Shown piece by piece: positions 1 through 13,000 of a DNA stretch of 64,000 nt. The notes under the pieces were generated by a model. That model saw only the letters and a list, made by a program, of their open reading frames with translations. It did no database searches and was not told the origin of the DNA. The stretch spans positions 1 through 64,000 of the forward strand of contig NW_019775475.1 in the NCBI RefSeq assembly GCF_001039355.2, written 5' to 3'. Numbering within the stretch: the stretch's first letter is position 1; each line of letters opens with the position of its first letter. The stretch comes from Lingula anatina (lineage: Eukaryota; Brachiopoda; Lingulata; Lingulida; Lingulidae). The translations under genes and the position numbers were made by a program.

Positions 1-147
1 CTCATCCAACTTGCCTCTTTTAAGCAATAACTGGATTAATTACAATCACCTAAATCTAATGTTTTGTGTATTGTATACATGGCTTCATTAAACACGAGGA
101 ATGGTCTTCATCATATCCATCCTATTCAGGTAAAATAACTCCAAATT

Positions 148-182
148 GTGTGTGTGTATGTGTGTGCATGCATGCATGCATG

Positions 183-233
<51 letters not shown>
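148..233. repeat. (TG)n microsatellite
   Basis: This is a nearly pure TG dinucleotide run interrupted by a short GCATGCATGCATGCATG alternating stretch. It lies downstream of the last visible exon of the RANBP2-like gene, inside its next intron. The open frames across it, of the VCVCV and THTHT type, are simply translated repeat. Confidence 0.95.
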
Positions 234-235
<2 letters not shown>

Positions 236-301
236 CGCACGCGTGTGAGTGAGTGAGTGGGAGGAGAGGAGATTTCTCACCTCTCCATATATATAGCCTA
301 C

Positions 302-3300
302 CTATATAAAGCTTCTGCACAGTCAGCTACATTTCTGTGTCCCATGCTGAGGGTGACTAAGTTGTTAAGGGCGCTCAGGTAGTTGACGTAAAACATGGCG
401 TCCACATTAGCCTGTTCTTTATAGGCCTAAAAATATTGAAAACAAATTCATATGTTTTGAAACTTTAACATTTACTGTTTTTTTTATAGTTCACCAAAAA
501 TTAACGTGACAATCAAATAAATTGATGAAACAATCATTCTGCTCCATCTTAACCAATGAATTTTTTATTTGCCAAACTGAATCTGAACAAATACCTGGAA
601 CAGGTTCACGAGGTGAGTATACCACTCCAAACTGCTGTTGTAGGCCCCTGTCTTCTCTGCCGAGATGGCGTGTTGGTAGGCGTCATTGATTCTCCAGTTT
701 CCCTGATACAGCTTCAGAAGTTTGAGGCGAAGTTTTACATCTGTTGGACGTTTAGCCTGTGATAAGGAGCATCAAGTAAAATATCAAATATGACTGGTAA
801 GAATCACAACAAAATTAAAAATCTTGAGCCAAAAAACATATTTTGAGGGAAAGTAAGACTTATTCAACTTGAGAAGCACAAGACACTCGCACATACAGAA
901 GATGCATCATCTTACCACAAAATTTGTGTAATTTGGAAGCTAACTCTCGCTTATTTATCAAAAACTCATCAAGTGAACTGAAATGTGCTTTATGTCAGCC
1001 ATCCAGTGGAATGCACTATTCTCAAGTCACATTTATAGGAAAAAAAAAACTCACAAGTTCCTCTGCCAATAAATCTTCCAAGTCATGTGCTGTATTGCCA
1101 TTTGTCATGTGGATCTGCTCCTGTTAAATAACACAGAGTTAATTCAGTGTTAGACTTATCAAAACTTCTAATAACAACACCATATTTTCTGGGGTAGCGC
1201 TAACACTCACCAATTTAGCTGAAAACTGAATTAAATTGGCTAAACAAAAAGGGCTTGATTTGACTTGTTTTAGTCAAATTATATCCATTTTGATAACAAA
1301 TTGACAAAAAAGTGGTGATTTGGCTAAGCAAAAAAAATTGCTAGCGCTGTCCCAGATTTTGGTTCACGCTTGCATGCCAAATACGAACCACCTGCCAAAT
1401 ATAATATACTAAATAGTTTTAAAGAATTGAAATATTTAGAGAATTATTTTTCCACAATCTAATATTGAATTTGATTATAAATAAAAGTAAGTAACTCTGT
1501 GCTTGAATAAAAACCAGTATTATAAACTGTTCCACCATTCCCCTACCTCAGACACTGATTCTATTCAGTTTTCCTCATTTCAAACAATACAGCAATCTTA
1601 AATTTACCACACATGAAACATTGTGTGCTAATAATACATAAAAAATTAACAGAGTTTAATGGAAAAACCATAGTCACTGTGGTCAAACAAATTATGCTTT
1701 TCCTTATACTATGCTAACCTTAAGTTGAAATATAGCTTCATGGTTTGGGAATAGCCTCTCTGCTCTCTCAGCCCAATACTAGAAAATAAATTGGCAATAT
1801 AGTAATAATCTTTAAAGCAATCAAGCAAAAGACATAAGAACTACCATCGAGTTAGCTATTAAAGTTCTGAAGAGAGATCTTAAAAGAGAGATCAGCCATG
1901 GAGTCAGTAATTGTTTGCCAAGTACTTTCCAAAGGCATATCAAACAGAATGTGATAATAGGGTTTTAAATAACTATCTAATAAATGAAAACATGTTAACA
2001 CCAACCGATTTATCAGTATAGATTCCAATAATGGGTGACATTTCAGTGTTTCTACTTACTTTTGCTACATCTGGATCTACCTTCAGTTTGCTGTATAGCT
2101 GGCATACTAAAAGTAAATAAAAAACAATAAAAACAAGTGAGGAATTTGTTGTAACCGCTTCGTTTTAAATCCAGGGAAAATTATTAAAAATATATTTTAG
2201 AAAATCATTTTGATAGCATCAATAAAAATATTACAAACATGTATAAATACGGCATATCATGGAGTATTACCCGCATAATTTATATATTTCTGATGAATGC
2301 AAGCAGCAAAATGCAATATCAATCAATTCTTTATTATAAGCACTTACTTTTCAGAACTAAATCTTTCTGTGCTCCATCCAATTCAAGGCATCTGAAATTA
2401 ATAAATTCCATGAAATTTTAACCGTAGACCTCAAAATCAAACTCGCCTATCTCGAGAAGAAATCCACAGATGAAGAAAAAAATTTTGAATATATACTTAT
2501 GACTGATACAATTTATTGGAGTCAGATCAGACCATTAACTTTTAACCCTCCTTGTTATACCCTTTATTGTTAATCAAAGCTAAGGCTAGAGACTTAATTA
2601 CTATCACTCACTTCTTATAACAAGCCACTGCCCTGTCCAGTTGTCCTAGAGCTTCATGGATTTGACCCATCAACTTGTGAGCTGGGGCATACTGCTCCTT
2701 GACCGTGAGGTAGAGAGCACAATACCTTCAAATATAAATAATATATTTGTGATGATAATTATCCATCTAGATGAGATAAAACTGAAATTCATTTAAATTC
2801 ATTGCTAAATTACTTTATTGATGATTGTAAATAAATATTTACATTTCTAAAATAAGTGATCATTAATAGATCTATTCTGCTGCAATTTTTTTTTTAATTG
2901 AATTTTATAATGTTGCAATACATAGCAATGGGTACAGACATAAAGATAACAGACTGAAATTAGCTAATTCACTACCACAGGCATGGATTTGGGCTGTTAA
3001 CAACTGGCTGTAAGAAAAAAGTTGGAAGAAATGACTCAGTAGCCTTATGACTAAAGGTCTAGGGCCACCACTTAAGGCAGAAAACTACCAAAAAATGGAT
3101 GTATCCAATTTAAATTAAAAAATAAAAATGATTATTTTTATCTAAAAAACCATGTCTGCAATAACAATTAAACAATTCTGCAATTAACAATTAAAAAATC
3201 ATGTCTACCCCACTATCAGTGCCAGTCAATAGTTACATATTCTATGTGAACCAATTCATATGAAAAAAAATGGCTGTAACCTCACCTCTTTGCCATCTCA

Positions 3301-4129
3301 TATTCCTTTACTTCATAATACTGCCTGGCAATTATCAAACCTCTGGAGTTTCTCTGGAATAAAAAGAAAGTTGCTGAATAAGTGACATTAGAAATATAAC
3401 TCAGCACTATTACTGACCTCAAATTTATATGTTTAAGCCAATAATCTTTTAAATTAGATACAAGTATAATTTGACAAAAGAAGTAAACAAACCAGCCCAC
3501 GGGGCAACAAAACTATCTTCTTTTAAGGTAAAGAAGAAAAAAAAGAAGATAAGTCTTTTATGAGAATATTTCCCATAATGTCATTTACAGGATAATGAAA
3601 AAATTCAAGTTCAAAAGTGAAAGTTCGATGTTTTTTTCTAAATTTTCTGGCATGCAGCTGCATATATATAAATCCAAATATGAAGGTGAACTGAAAAATA
3701 AGTCACATAAAAATGTGTTAAAATCCAATGTATGACTCTGTTGGCCAACGCAACAAACGGCAGAGTCCTTACTACTGATTGACTGTGAATTTAACAATGG
3801 CCAATGTGTCTCCGAGTACGAGATGAAACCTCAAGAACAAAGACATTTGACCTAAACGACAGTTCTGCAATACCATCCCAGTACCATAAACAAATAGATG
3901 TGACTCCCCCTTTACTTTCAGCTCACTACAAATGAGAGGACAGTATTTACATAACGCCGGTAACTGATATTTATTCATTTAAGTTAGTTCATTTCAAGAT
4001 GGCGACTTACACGGGGTCAAATGAACAAAAAAGAAAGTCCATCAAACTTACCTCCTTTTCGGTTTTCAGCTTACTGAGTATCATGGAAACATTCTTGTCG
4101 ACGTGGCTTTTTGTCTGGTAAACAGACAT
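302..4129 (-). CDS. RANBP2: RANBP2/Nup358 N-terminal TPR region, partial (runs off left edge)
   Basis: RANBP2/Nup358 is the cytoplasmic-filament nucleoporin that serves as a Ran-binding and SUMO E3 platform. Nine coding exons read in frame on the minus strand: 4129-4052, 3353-3286, 2725-2612, 2391-2348, 2106-2060, 1778-1719, 1120-1055, 756-595 and 426-302. Together they give about 254 residues beginning MSVYQTKSHVDKNV. Every junction has GT-AG ends and matching phases. The product follows the N-terminal TPR solenoid of vertebrate RANBP2, with recognisable segments AKRYCALYL, KDLVLK, KYWAERAERLFP and SSLEW. I chose the ATG at 4129 because it matches the family start; the frame is open upstream to 4300 but that part looks non-coding. 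The Ran-binding, zinc-finger and cyclophilin domains would lie beyond the window. The gene is head-to-head with PABIR, 1.45 kb away. Confidence in the family is high; a diverged paralogue is the only alternative I would consider. Confidence 0.88.
1189..1355. mobile_element. Short inverted-repeat element (MITE-like) with 5-bp target duplication
   Basis: This 167-bp intronic segment begins CTGGGGTAGCGCTAAC and ends with the imperfect inverse GCTAGCGCTGTCCCAG. It is flanked on both sides by ATTTT (1184-1188 and 1356-1360), consistent with a target-site duplication. A further inverted match, CACCAATTTAGC against its complement near GGTGATTTGGCTAAGC, supports a palindromic non-autonomous DNA transposon. 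It lies in the RANBP2-like intron between exons 1120-1055 and 1778-1719. No coding capacity is seen. Confidence 0.65.
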
Positions 4130-5576
4130 TGTGGTGATATTCCGATAAACGTGAAAGTCTTCTATATGATCGCAAAATTTCCCCGCTTGCGCACTCCAAC
4201 GAGCGCCATGGGTATCGTAAACTGGTACAACGTCAGTGTCTAAAATATTTTTTCTATTTATAGCATATAATTTCCCAATATTCTTTACAATAATTTTCAT
4301 ATCAGTTCATAGAAAGTGTATCGTTTGCAACTCTTAAAAAAATCCACTGTCCTTTTTATAACAACTAGCTTACGTGGGTACTTGCTCAAACTCCATCCCC
4401 AGCGACTTATAAGAGATCATTTTTTATTGGACAATGCATTTAGGTTATTTTGATTTCTGTAACCGACTCTTTGTTATTTAAAGTTATTTTGCAAAACAAT
4501 ATTTTAATTATTTGATTTTGGGACGATTTTAATGAATGCACATTCTAAATAAAGTTATTATTTAGCCAGGTACACATGAAATTTAATAATTTCCTTCTTG
4601 TCTGTTAACGGACGATCAACCAATAAGATTCACTGTTAAATTCCATTGATAGCAAATTTGGCACCCCTAGATGAGCCGCTGACAGAACGGCAGGAAGATG
4701 TGGATTATTAAAAGCATTTTGTGCAACTCCCCTATATACTAGATTTTGGGTAAGTAGTAAACTAACTGTTGTAAAAATGGGTTGTGACATGGAGGCATCT
4801 CTACATTTCCAATGCAAAGGGACCGGCCAACAGATTGTTAATATTACTAGTATCGTGATTCGTGGAAGGTGAAGTCACGACGATCACCGAAATTTGACGA
4901 TGTGAAATTTAGATTATGAAAAAAGTTTGGCATGTCCAACATGATTCTGAAAAATGTGAAGAACTGGCAGCGTAATTCCATTGTCGTGTATGGTCTTGCA
5001 TTGCATCTTGAAGGCTAGATGACTGTTACCTAATGTATTTTTAATGAAAATTAAGATCGGCATGTTACTTTGTTCTACGAACTTTGCATAAGTTACAAGA
5101 CCAATCTATCGGGCATTTACTGGATGAAAAAATTAATTAATTAAACGTTAATAATAACATTTGCTGTTCCTGGTGTGCTTTTGTGTGTTATGCACATATG
5201 AATCCAAGGTAAGAATAGTTAGTCCACATCTTTGAATTTTCCTTTTAGCAGTCTGTGACTGTTGTGGTCCACTGTGCCTTAAAATCACAAACCAGCAAGT
5301 TGCCAACCTGCTTTAAATGAATAGATAAAATAATTTTATTGTTGTCAATGCCTTATTTCAATATACATGTATACTACAGTACTAACTTCACTGTGTATGT
5401 GCTGAGGAGCAAATAAACCAACTTTTAAACACAGCTTGTGGAATTCTTCAAAGAAAGTGAGATATTTCACCACGATCATTTCTATCATAATCCTGGACAT
5501 TTTTTGTGTAGATCAAAAGAGCTATCAAGGCGGAGGAGGAGGATAAGTGTAGCAGGAGGAGCGACCGTCATTTTCC
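4130..5576. promoter_or_regulatory. Divergent intergenic region between RANBP2 and PABIR
   Basis: This 1.45 kb stretch separates two head-to-head genes and must hold both 5' UTRs and promoters. I found no convincing TATA box or conserved ORF. The segment 5520-5576 is purine-rich (GGAGGAGGAGGA) and looks like PABIR 5' UTR. The motif TTTTTTGTGTAG ending at 5513 could be a splice acceptor for an upstream non-coding exon. Nothing else is recognisable. Confidence 0.5.
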
Positions 5577-8500
5577 ATGGCAGGTGTTAGCATGGAGATT
5601 GATCCTCCGACCAGCAGCAGTAGCAGTAACAGTAATTCCAACGAGTCCAACAACCCCGGTGGAGTGGGTGGTACCTTGAAGAGATCCAGTAGTGCTCCCA
5701 TGATCAACCTGCTGAACGCCCTCCCTCCTGTGCCCCCGGCAAGCCCTACGTCACACATGAAGTAAGTTGACGTCATTATTAGTTTTACTGATTCTTAATA
5801 TTTTTTATGGACAAATAATACTTGTCACCTATAGGCATCACCTATATCTGTTGTCAGCATTGTTGCCATTAAAGTTGGGACAGTTGGACATTCAGTTGAG
5901 ACTATATGTATGCTTTATTTCCTTCAAATTTGCTGCACTAGATTCAGTTATGTACAATATTTTTTTCCACAATAACAGCTAAGGAATAGAATTAATTCCA
6001 TTGAGACCTCAGTATTTTTCTATATTCTTTACTGTCCAAACTTTTTTCCAGTATCACTGATGAAGTTCTTTAACCACTGTTGTCAATTACCTTGATATGA
6101 AAATATACCTTTATATAAATATTTTGTTATAAATATTATAAGCAGCAATGTATTATTTCAGTAGAGCAACATTTAGGCCAATAGAAAGTGGAAGAGTAAG
6201 AAGATTTAGCACCAGTAGCAGTGTGCTGCCCCACTCTTCTGTAAGTTGTTATTATTATTATTTATTTGTGCTGAAATTCATATATATAAATAATGCATAA
6301 CTTTCAATAGACTCTTACTTGAATTATCATTTATCTTGATCACGTCCTTTAGAATGAAATTTCTCTTTGGCATAAACTGTCATTGTCACGAATGTTGCTT
6401 ATGTCAAATTTTCAATTAACTGAAACCTGACTTTTGTCAAGACAACTTCTTAGTGAAGGTCATAGGCAGTGGCTGAAATCATTCTTATGCCCTTTAATTT
6501 TATGGCAGGAGGAATGGTTGAAATGATTGTCTAACTGTTTTTTGTGTTCTTTTTCAGCCTCCCATGAAAATTCCCTCAAGGCTTCATCAAATCAAACATG
6601 AAGAAAGCATCGACATGATTAACAGGGAAGCCGCACATGAAAGGTGGGTGTTGTTCATATAAAATGTATCATTTTGACATTAAATCTGCATAGAATGAGA
6701 TGTAGAGAGATGGATATGAATTTTGAACAGGACCACTAAATTCAAAATTTGACCTAGAAAACATGTTTTCAAACTTATGCTGAGCAATAAGGAGAAGCAC
6801 CAAAAACAAACTTAAAGGTCATCATTAATATGCTCCTCTTGTTTGTGGGGAATGCATGCAGTCACTGTAATCGGCTTAAATGCCTGACACACCTCCATGA
6901 GTTGCCAGGGGGTAATTAACTAAGTTACTAAGTTACTATCTACCCAAGGAGGCATGTCAGACAATTAAGCTGATTGCACTGAATGTACTTTATGAGGAAT
7001 CCCCCAGCAGAGTTGGAACCATCCAGCTGGTTCGATGTTTGAATCTGAACGTGGTCTTAGACCCCATTCCCATAGATATTAAGATCGATCTATCCCCCTG
7101 GGGAGTCTCACTAGATTGGTGTCAGCTTAACAGGCTTAAATGTCTGTCCCGCCTACTAAAAGCTTTAAGGGGGTAATTAACTATGGTGGGCGCTCGTCTG
7201 ACAGCAATTTAGTGTGAACTCCCAGGGAGTTAGGTCGATCCGGATGGATCGATCTAAATCTCTGGGAATGCAGTCTTAGGCTCATCTCAGAGGTGGTAAC
7301 CACAGCTGCATGATACAGCAAAACCTGTGTTAGACCTTCATAGACATGACTTGGATATGGTTTGACACAAAAGGGATTCAATATGGTAAGCAGTTTAATG
7401 AAAATTAAATTGTCCGTGTTTCAGAGATGTGCAAGCTGCAATGCAGATGTCACAGTCTTGGGAGGAGTTGTCTTTGGTAAGTTTGCTGGCTCAAGTGTAT
7501 CTAAATATATTTTAAAAACAATCACAATTTTGTAATTAAATTTTGACAATATAGAAATCTTTTACATGCAATTCTTTGGGTTCACTTTAGATGGTCAAAT
7601 TTTGTGTAGTCATAAAGGTAAGATGGCTTGGCCTGATCAGATATGATTAGCAATAAGAAAAATTTTAAGATAAATTTTCTTTTTCTATAAGCAAATGTCT
7701 TTAGCATGATTTGTTCATATGCTGGGGTGGGTTTTGATCCCTCTGAGATTGACATATTGATCTTTTTCTAAAAATATATTTATGCAACTTGTGTCAGACA
7801 AAATTCTTTGTCCTCATAGTTTTAGTAACTATTCATATATTGCTTATTTCCGTTGATTGGTGGAGTTAATGGCTTGTGGTAAAATAGGGTGGAATAAACA
7901 TTTATTGAATATTTTTTACAGGAGTTTCTTTTTTTGACCAGTTTTCATTACAGTAACTGTAATTGGTCACATTTTTCCTGATGTTAATTCAGAAATGATG
8001 TGATGTTTTTGATGTATTTCCAGGATGAACAAATGGCCAGTGAAACACCCGCGAGACGTCCCCGCTCCTTCAGCGAAACTCTCCACATTTTTACTTCCCC
8101 TTTATCGTACCCCAGCTCGCCATCTCCAACTAGAGTTGGAAAGGTCAGGAGCTTCATATGCTGTACTTAGTCTAGCTAACTGACAAAGTTTGAAAAATTA
8201 AGCAGTAAATGCAGAAGTAGAACGCCATGTCAGTCAAACTAGGAGCATAATTTTATGCAGTTGTGGTATTTTTTCAATTATTTATTTGCAAAATGTATAC
8301 CCTCAATACTGAAGTGGTGATGGCTGCAAATAAACCCAACTTAAAAGATTAACTATCAGAACTTGCTCTGTTCTTAATTGTCCGTTAAACAGTAGATCTA
8401 ATCATTATGAGTTGTAAAATGTTGGTGACTTAAATACCATCTATTATATCTATCTGTGGTGTGTTATGAGAAGTTTTGCCATCTGTTCCAGCAATGTTTC

Positions 8501-10083
8501 TCGCCTTCCACGCAGTCTGCTCACAAAGGCTCTGCACTCCACAGTCCAAACCCAAGTCCAACACGGAAGTTCAGGTATGGGATTGGTTTCCTCTTGTCAC
8601 ATGTCTCTGCTTTTGTTTTCAGACTTTTCTTGCGAAAGGGTACAGCATATTTCAGTTTGGTGCTTTCAAAAATGAGAATTTGATTGATAAAGAATTTTTT
8701 TTTCAAAGTCACTAAGGATAAGTGAGGGACTAGTTAAGAGAAAGAAATTTAGATGAAGTTTTGGTCTGAAGTTCTTTTTTGAATTTGGTCTTAGTAAGAA
8801 GGAAAGCTCTCTGATTCACAAAGAAATGAATAACAATATTACATTGATTTCAGATTTTGTTGCACCATGTAATAATCAGACTGAAGAAAATATTTTAAAT
8901 TGACTCTTGTTTCAATTGCGTGTGTCTTGCAGCGGTACGAGAAGAAGCCTGAGTCCAATAGTACCGGGGATAATACGACCTAGCATCCTTGGAGCCAAGA
9001 GGAAATGTAGGTCTTTACCACAACTGATAGCAAACCAGCTTTGTAGCTATGTCAGATAGCTATTAATGTACTTTACTGGTCTTGGATTTAATATGAGTGC
9101 TTTTGTAAAAGTTTTGTTAATTTGTTTTCTTATTTTTATTTATTTATTTATTTATTCATTCAGAGGACGGTGACTTTCTGTATATATTATGAAAGCACGT
9201 GTCTGTCTCTTTTGTCCTTGTTGTTGTCAAACACTCGCTAATTTGCTTCATAATTTATTATTACTATTATCATTATAATTATAACCTTGGTATCCTGGTT
9301 CTTTCAGTTGACCCAGATGAGCAGGATGCGGCCATGTCTCCCCCCAAGAAGTCCTGTATGGGAACAGGAGAGAGGGCAACACACCCACTTCTGTATAGGT
9401 GACAAACATTCATCTTTTTTTTTTTTTATCGTTAAGTTTACAAAACAAAAAGTAAAATTGATTTTTGAAATGATTTGTAAAAATTTTACATGACTAGCAG
9501 ATAAGGGCTAACCACACATGCACGTCATTATCTGTGAAAGGGTGAATTGGAGGTGAGATAGTTTCAAGATGAAACGGGTTCATATAGCCCAGGCATAAAT
9601 TGTAAAGCTTGGAAGCTTGGCTTTTTTCATCTACTTAGGATGTCTGGCTGTGAACCCACTATTCAACTTTACCTTACATCTAATCATTACATTTCCACAT
9701 TCAGAGTCTCCAGACAGGAGGACAGCTCCCACTGCGGCAGTCAGCAGCAGATGCCGAACTCGAGTCACCATCAACTCTCCAATGATTCCACTGGCCATCA
9801 CCATCTAAATCACCCTGCGGGGCCCCACCATCTTAATCACCCCTCACAGCCCCATCAGCTAAGTCACAGCCAACATTCGAGCTTCACGTCAACCTCCTCG
9901 AATTTCACGTTCAAACCGGTGCCCATGCAGCATGATCACACTGCCACGGATTCCGAGGCCTCCGATATTACGGAAAATACGGACACCAGTGAAAATACGG
10001 AAAGCTCAATGTCATCTTCAGCAAGAAGTTCCTCTAGTCCACTCTTGTTTGGGTTTGCACCGGTAAAGCAGACTCAAGTATGA
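5577..10083 (+). CDS. PABIR1: PABIR/FAM122 family PP2A-B55 inhibitor
   Basis: FAM122A (PABIR1) binds and inhibits the PP2A-B55 phosphatase, supporting mitotic entry and checkpoint control. Nine exons join in frame: 5577-5761, 6162-6240, 6558-6643, 7425-7476, 8024-8143, 8492-8574, 8933-9006, 9308-9398 and 9705-10083, giving 382 residues. Conserved blocks appear in order. TLKRSSSAPMI (S37-S39) resembles the Chk1/14-3-3 site region of the human protein. The B55-binding helix motif RLHQIK is at residues 96-101. It is followed by HEESIDMINREAAHERDVQA and MSQSWEELSL, then SPSPTR, QCFSPS, LSPIVPGIIRPSILGAKRK and PPKKSC. Human FAM122A has about 287 residues; the excess here is a C-terminal tail rich in His, Ser and Asn (NHP/HHL repeats) ending in a Ser-rich stretch. 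The start is the first ATG after a GA-rich leader and matches the family. The symbol denotes the family; animals outside vertebrates usually have one copy. Confidence 0.93.
6866..6978. mobile_element. Palindromic intronic element, copy 1
   Basis: Arms of about 32 bp (6866-6897 and 6947-6978) are imperfect inverted repeats; both read TG-AATC-GCTTAA-TG-CTGACA--CCTCC when aligned. The loop contains GGGGGTAATTAACTA. Weaker pairing continues outwards (GTGGGGAATGCA against TGAGGAATCCCCC). It lies in PABIR intron 3 immediately before a second palindrome with the same loop motif, so the two are probably diverged relatives of one non-autonomous transposon. Confidence 0.6.
7053..7281. mobile_element. 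Palindromic intronic element, copy 2
   Basis: The outer arms 7053-7095 and 7233-7281 pair over roughly 40 bp (GTCTTAGAC-CATTCCCA-AGAT--AGATCGATC against its complement). Inner segments 7106-7158 and 7184-7219 pair less well. The centre carries GGGGGTAATTAACTA, as in the element ending at 6978, and the motif GGCTTAAATG is also shared. It resembles a 230-bp MITE; I could not identify a clean target-site duplication. Confidence 0.6.
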
Positions 10084-13000
10084 ATGTTAATGTTTAAAAT
10101 ATTAGATATGTTTCTTCTTATTTTTCTGGAGTGATTGTAATCAGCCAGTATTTGATTACAGAATTTTTGGTGCCCATCTGGCCTTGGGTTCCAGTGCTTA
10201 TTTAATTTAAGGTGAGTGCTACAGTCGTTAAACAGGCAGACTACAGTGTAGGAATTGTAGTGTTTATTTTGTGGAGGAGGAATGCATTATGTTGAAGGGG
10301 CAAACAAGTTAAAGTGTGGAGATGCATACAATTTATTGTGAGGTGTTTCTACAAAGAGACAACCTGATAGAAGTACTGTTGAAGATGTAAGTCGGAAGCT
10401 TTATCAGTATATTTTGTGTCTCTTACTTGGCAGTTGAAAAATGTGGGTTGTTATATATAACAATACAGTAGTAAAACTCTAAAGATGGATGGAGATAATA
10501 TCCATGGCCTGTTCTTTATGTTTAATTGGTATTATGAAAGGGACTGCAGGATTATTTGACTGATTTTGATAACGAAGACAGAGGTTGAAATGTGGGGCAA
10601 AAAGCAGATTTTTGTATCAAAGATGTATTTCTACAATTACTTCGGTAGTCTAAAGTGAAAGGCTATTTTACTTGCATCTGGTAATTCTAACAGAGAAGGC
10701 TGTCTTTTAAGGCTTGAATAATCTAAATCTTGCTAACATTACCAGACAGGCTTAGTCGTGGGCTACAATGATGGAGTGAGTTCTGGTCAGAAAAATGTGA
10801 CATGATTTTGGAGTTTGTTTCTTTTCATTTATACGAACATGAAATCTCAAAACTATTATACACCTTTACAGTATATAAAGGTCCTTTTTGATAACATTTC
10901 CCATGTGGTATCAGGTAGAAGGCTAAAATGATTGGGCATTTTTTTTATGAATCTTATTTTAACTCTGGGCATTGCTGATTTATGGAATAACCAGGCACAG
11001 TGTATTAATGTTATCAGACCTTGGCATTTTATATAAAAAAATTGACTAGTACTCAAAACAGGAATGATTTTATGTGCAGATACTCTTCAAATTTGAGTGT
11101 TTTCACCAATCACTTAGTTTTGCCTTTTGTAAATTGGACTACAACATTTTATTTTATTCCTTAGTTTCATTCTGTGTATAACTACATGGCTTGTGGAGAG
11201 TTTCTTTTTCTCTCTCCTATGTCCCACAACTGGAGTTCAAGTGTCACCATAGATTGTTTTGAATCACTTTTTTTTCTAAATTTTTTAAGGTAAAAAATCT
11301 TAAACAAACTGATACAGGTAATCCTTGCAGGTTATAATGTTGCAAGCCTTTGGTCCCCAAATTTTCTAGTTTTCAAAATACCAACTCCTAATGTCCACTT
11401 TGGTATTAACAGTACAAAGAAAAAAAAAATGGAATCCATATTTTTAACTGAGAAGTAAAATTATGAATGTGTATAGATAGAACAGTTTACAGTATTTACT
11501 GAAACAGCTGGGATTTGCTGTTTGTTAAGATGAAGTATCACGTGTTGGATTGGGAGCCTGTACAGAACTAGTTTTTTTTCTCTCCTTTTAGTTCAGATGC
11601 TAACTCATGGATGGTCATATGTATAACAAAGTGCAAATAGTGTATAACATGTTATAGGGATCCCTTGTAGAACAAGAGGTCAGTCTTCAAACTGCTGGTT
11701 CGGTTTGTACATATTCTATAAATATTTATGTGATCTGTTTGTCTGTCTGCGACATGTTTTTATTATTGTCAGGTCATGTTTTTGTTTTAGCTGTTAAACC
11801 TTTATGCATGTTTATTATTAGTATTATTATTATTATTATTATTATTACTCTTAAATTTATATCATACTGCATCACGTAATAAGGAGCAAAGTTGTATATG
11901 CATTTACCCCAGTATCTTACTCTTATGTACTACCTTAGTGTTGTATGTAGATAAATAACTACAGTTATTTGTGTTTAGCATTTAATGTATTATAATGAAA
12001 TACTGAGGTTGAACAGAGTAAAAGAAATTACATTTATGGAAAATGATTCAAATTAAACTTGGATGTTTCTTTCAGAAAAGAAAAATATGTACAATTTGAT
12101 GACTTGGTCAGTGGAAATGATTTAAACTGGGAAGTTATGTACCCCTGAGTTTTTGTGAAAGCTATTTTGGCTAGATTACAAGTTAGGGCAAAAATTGTAA
12201 TTATGTAAGTTTATCAACTCTTGAATTTATATGGGTTCCACAAAGATGTTGTGTTTTTGAGTTCAGGGAAATGCATTTCTGAAATTGCCTCATCCTCGCT
12301 TTAAGTTCATAGGAAGTAAAAAAGACTACAGTTAAGTTTGTGTGTTATTATTCTACTAAAAGAGAATACAATGCTCATGTAATGAAGTCCATGTTGTCAT
12401 TAGTAACTAAAAGTTGTAAGCCATGTTTACCTCCAAGTTTCACAACCACTAGATAAGTCGAAGCCTAATTTATTATTGTTGAGTATATATTCCACTGCTC
12501 TGGTGATCATATGCTGAATGCAAAAATTATAACTTAATCTATGGCTACTACACCTATTAGTAATACTAGTAATATGAGATCATACTAAATGCATGGTTTC
12601 ATGATCAGAAAGCATTCTGGGGTATATATTTTCCATTTAATATGTATTATCAGACTGGTGCTTTGTCCCTGCCTCTTTGGAGATGCAAACATTTTAAACA
12701 ATGTTCAAGATAAAGTAAGATTACTGGCTTATTGAGCATTATAAGTATGCAATTCTTGTCGAACCCGTATGTTTGACAACATGATTGCATTAGAACTAAT
12801 TTTCAACCATTCTTTTGTATGTCAACAGTATATTTTGAATAAATTTCTCCATTTTCTGTTTGAAGAACCTGAATGCCACCTATGCCCTGATGTGAAGATC
12901 TATCAAGTCTTGTTATTAAGTTACAGGATTTGAACAATATTAAGCCAACTTACTATGTTCTGTAAACTTATATGTCAGTATTATACCTGTTAAATAGAAA

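Noticed and set aside
66-320. Open frames of VCVCV and THTHT type on both strands
   Set aside because: They are translations of the (TG)n microsatellite; only the adjoining RANBP2 exon (302-426, minus) is coding.
4130-4300. Upstream in-frame extension of the RANBP2 start
   Set aside because: The extra residues do not resemble the family N-terminus, and the ATG at 4129 aligns with the known start.
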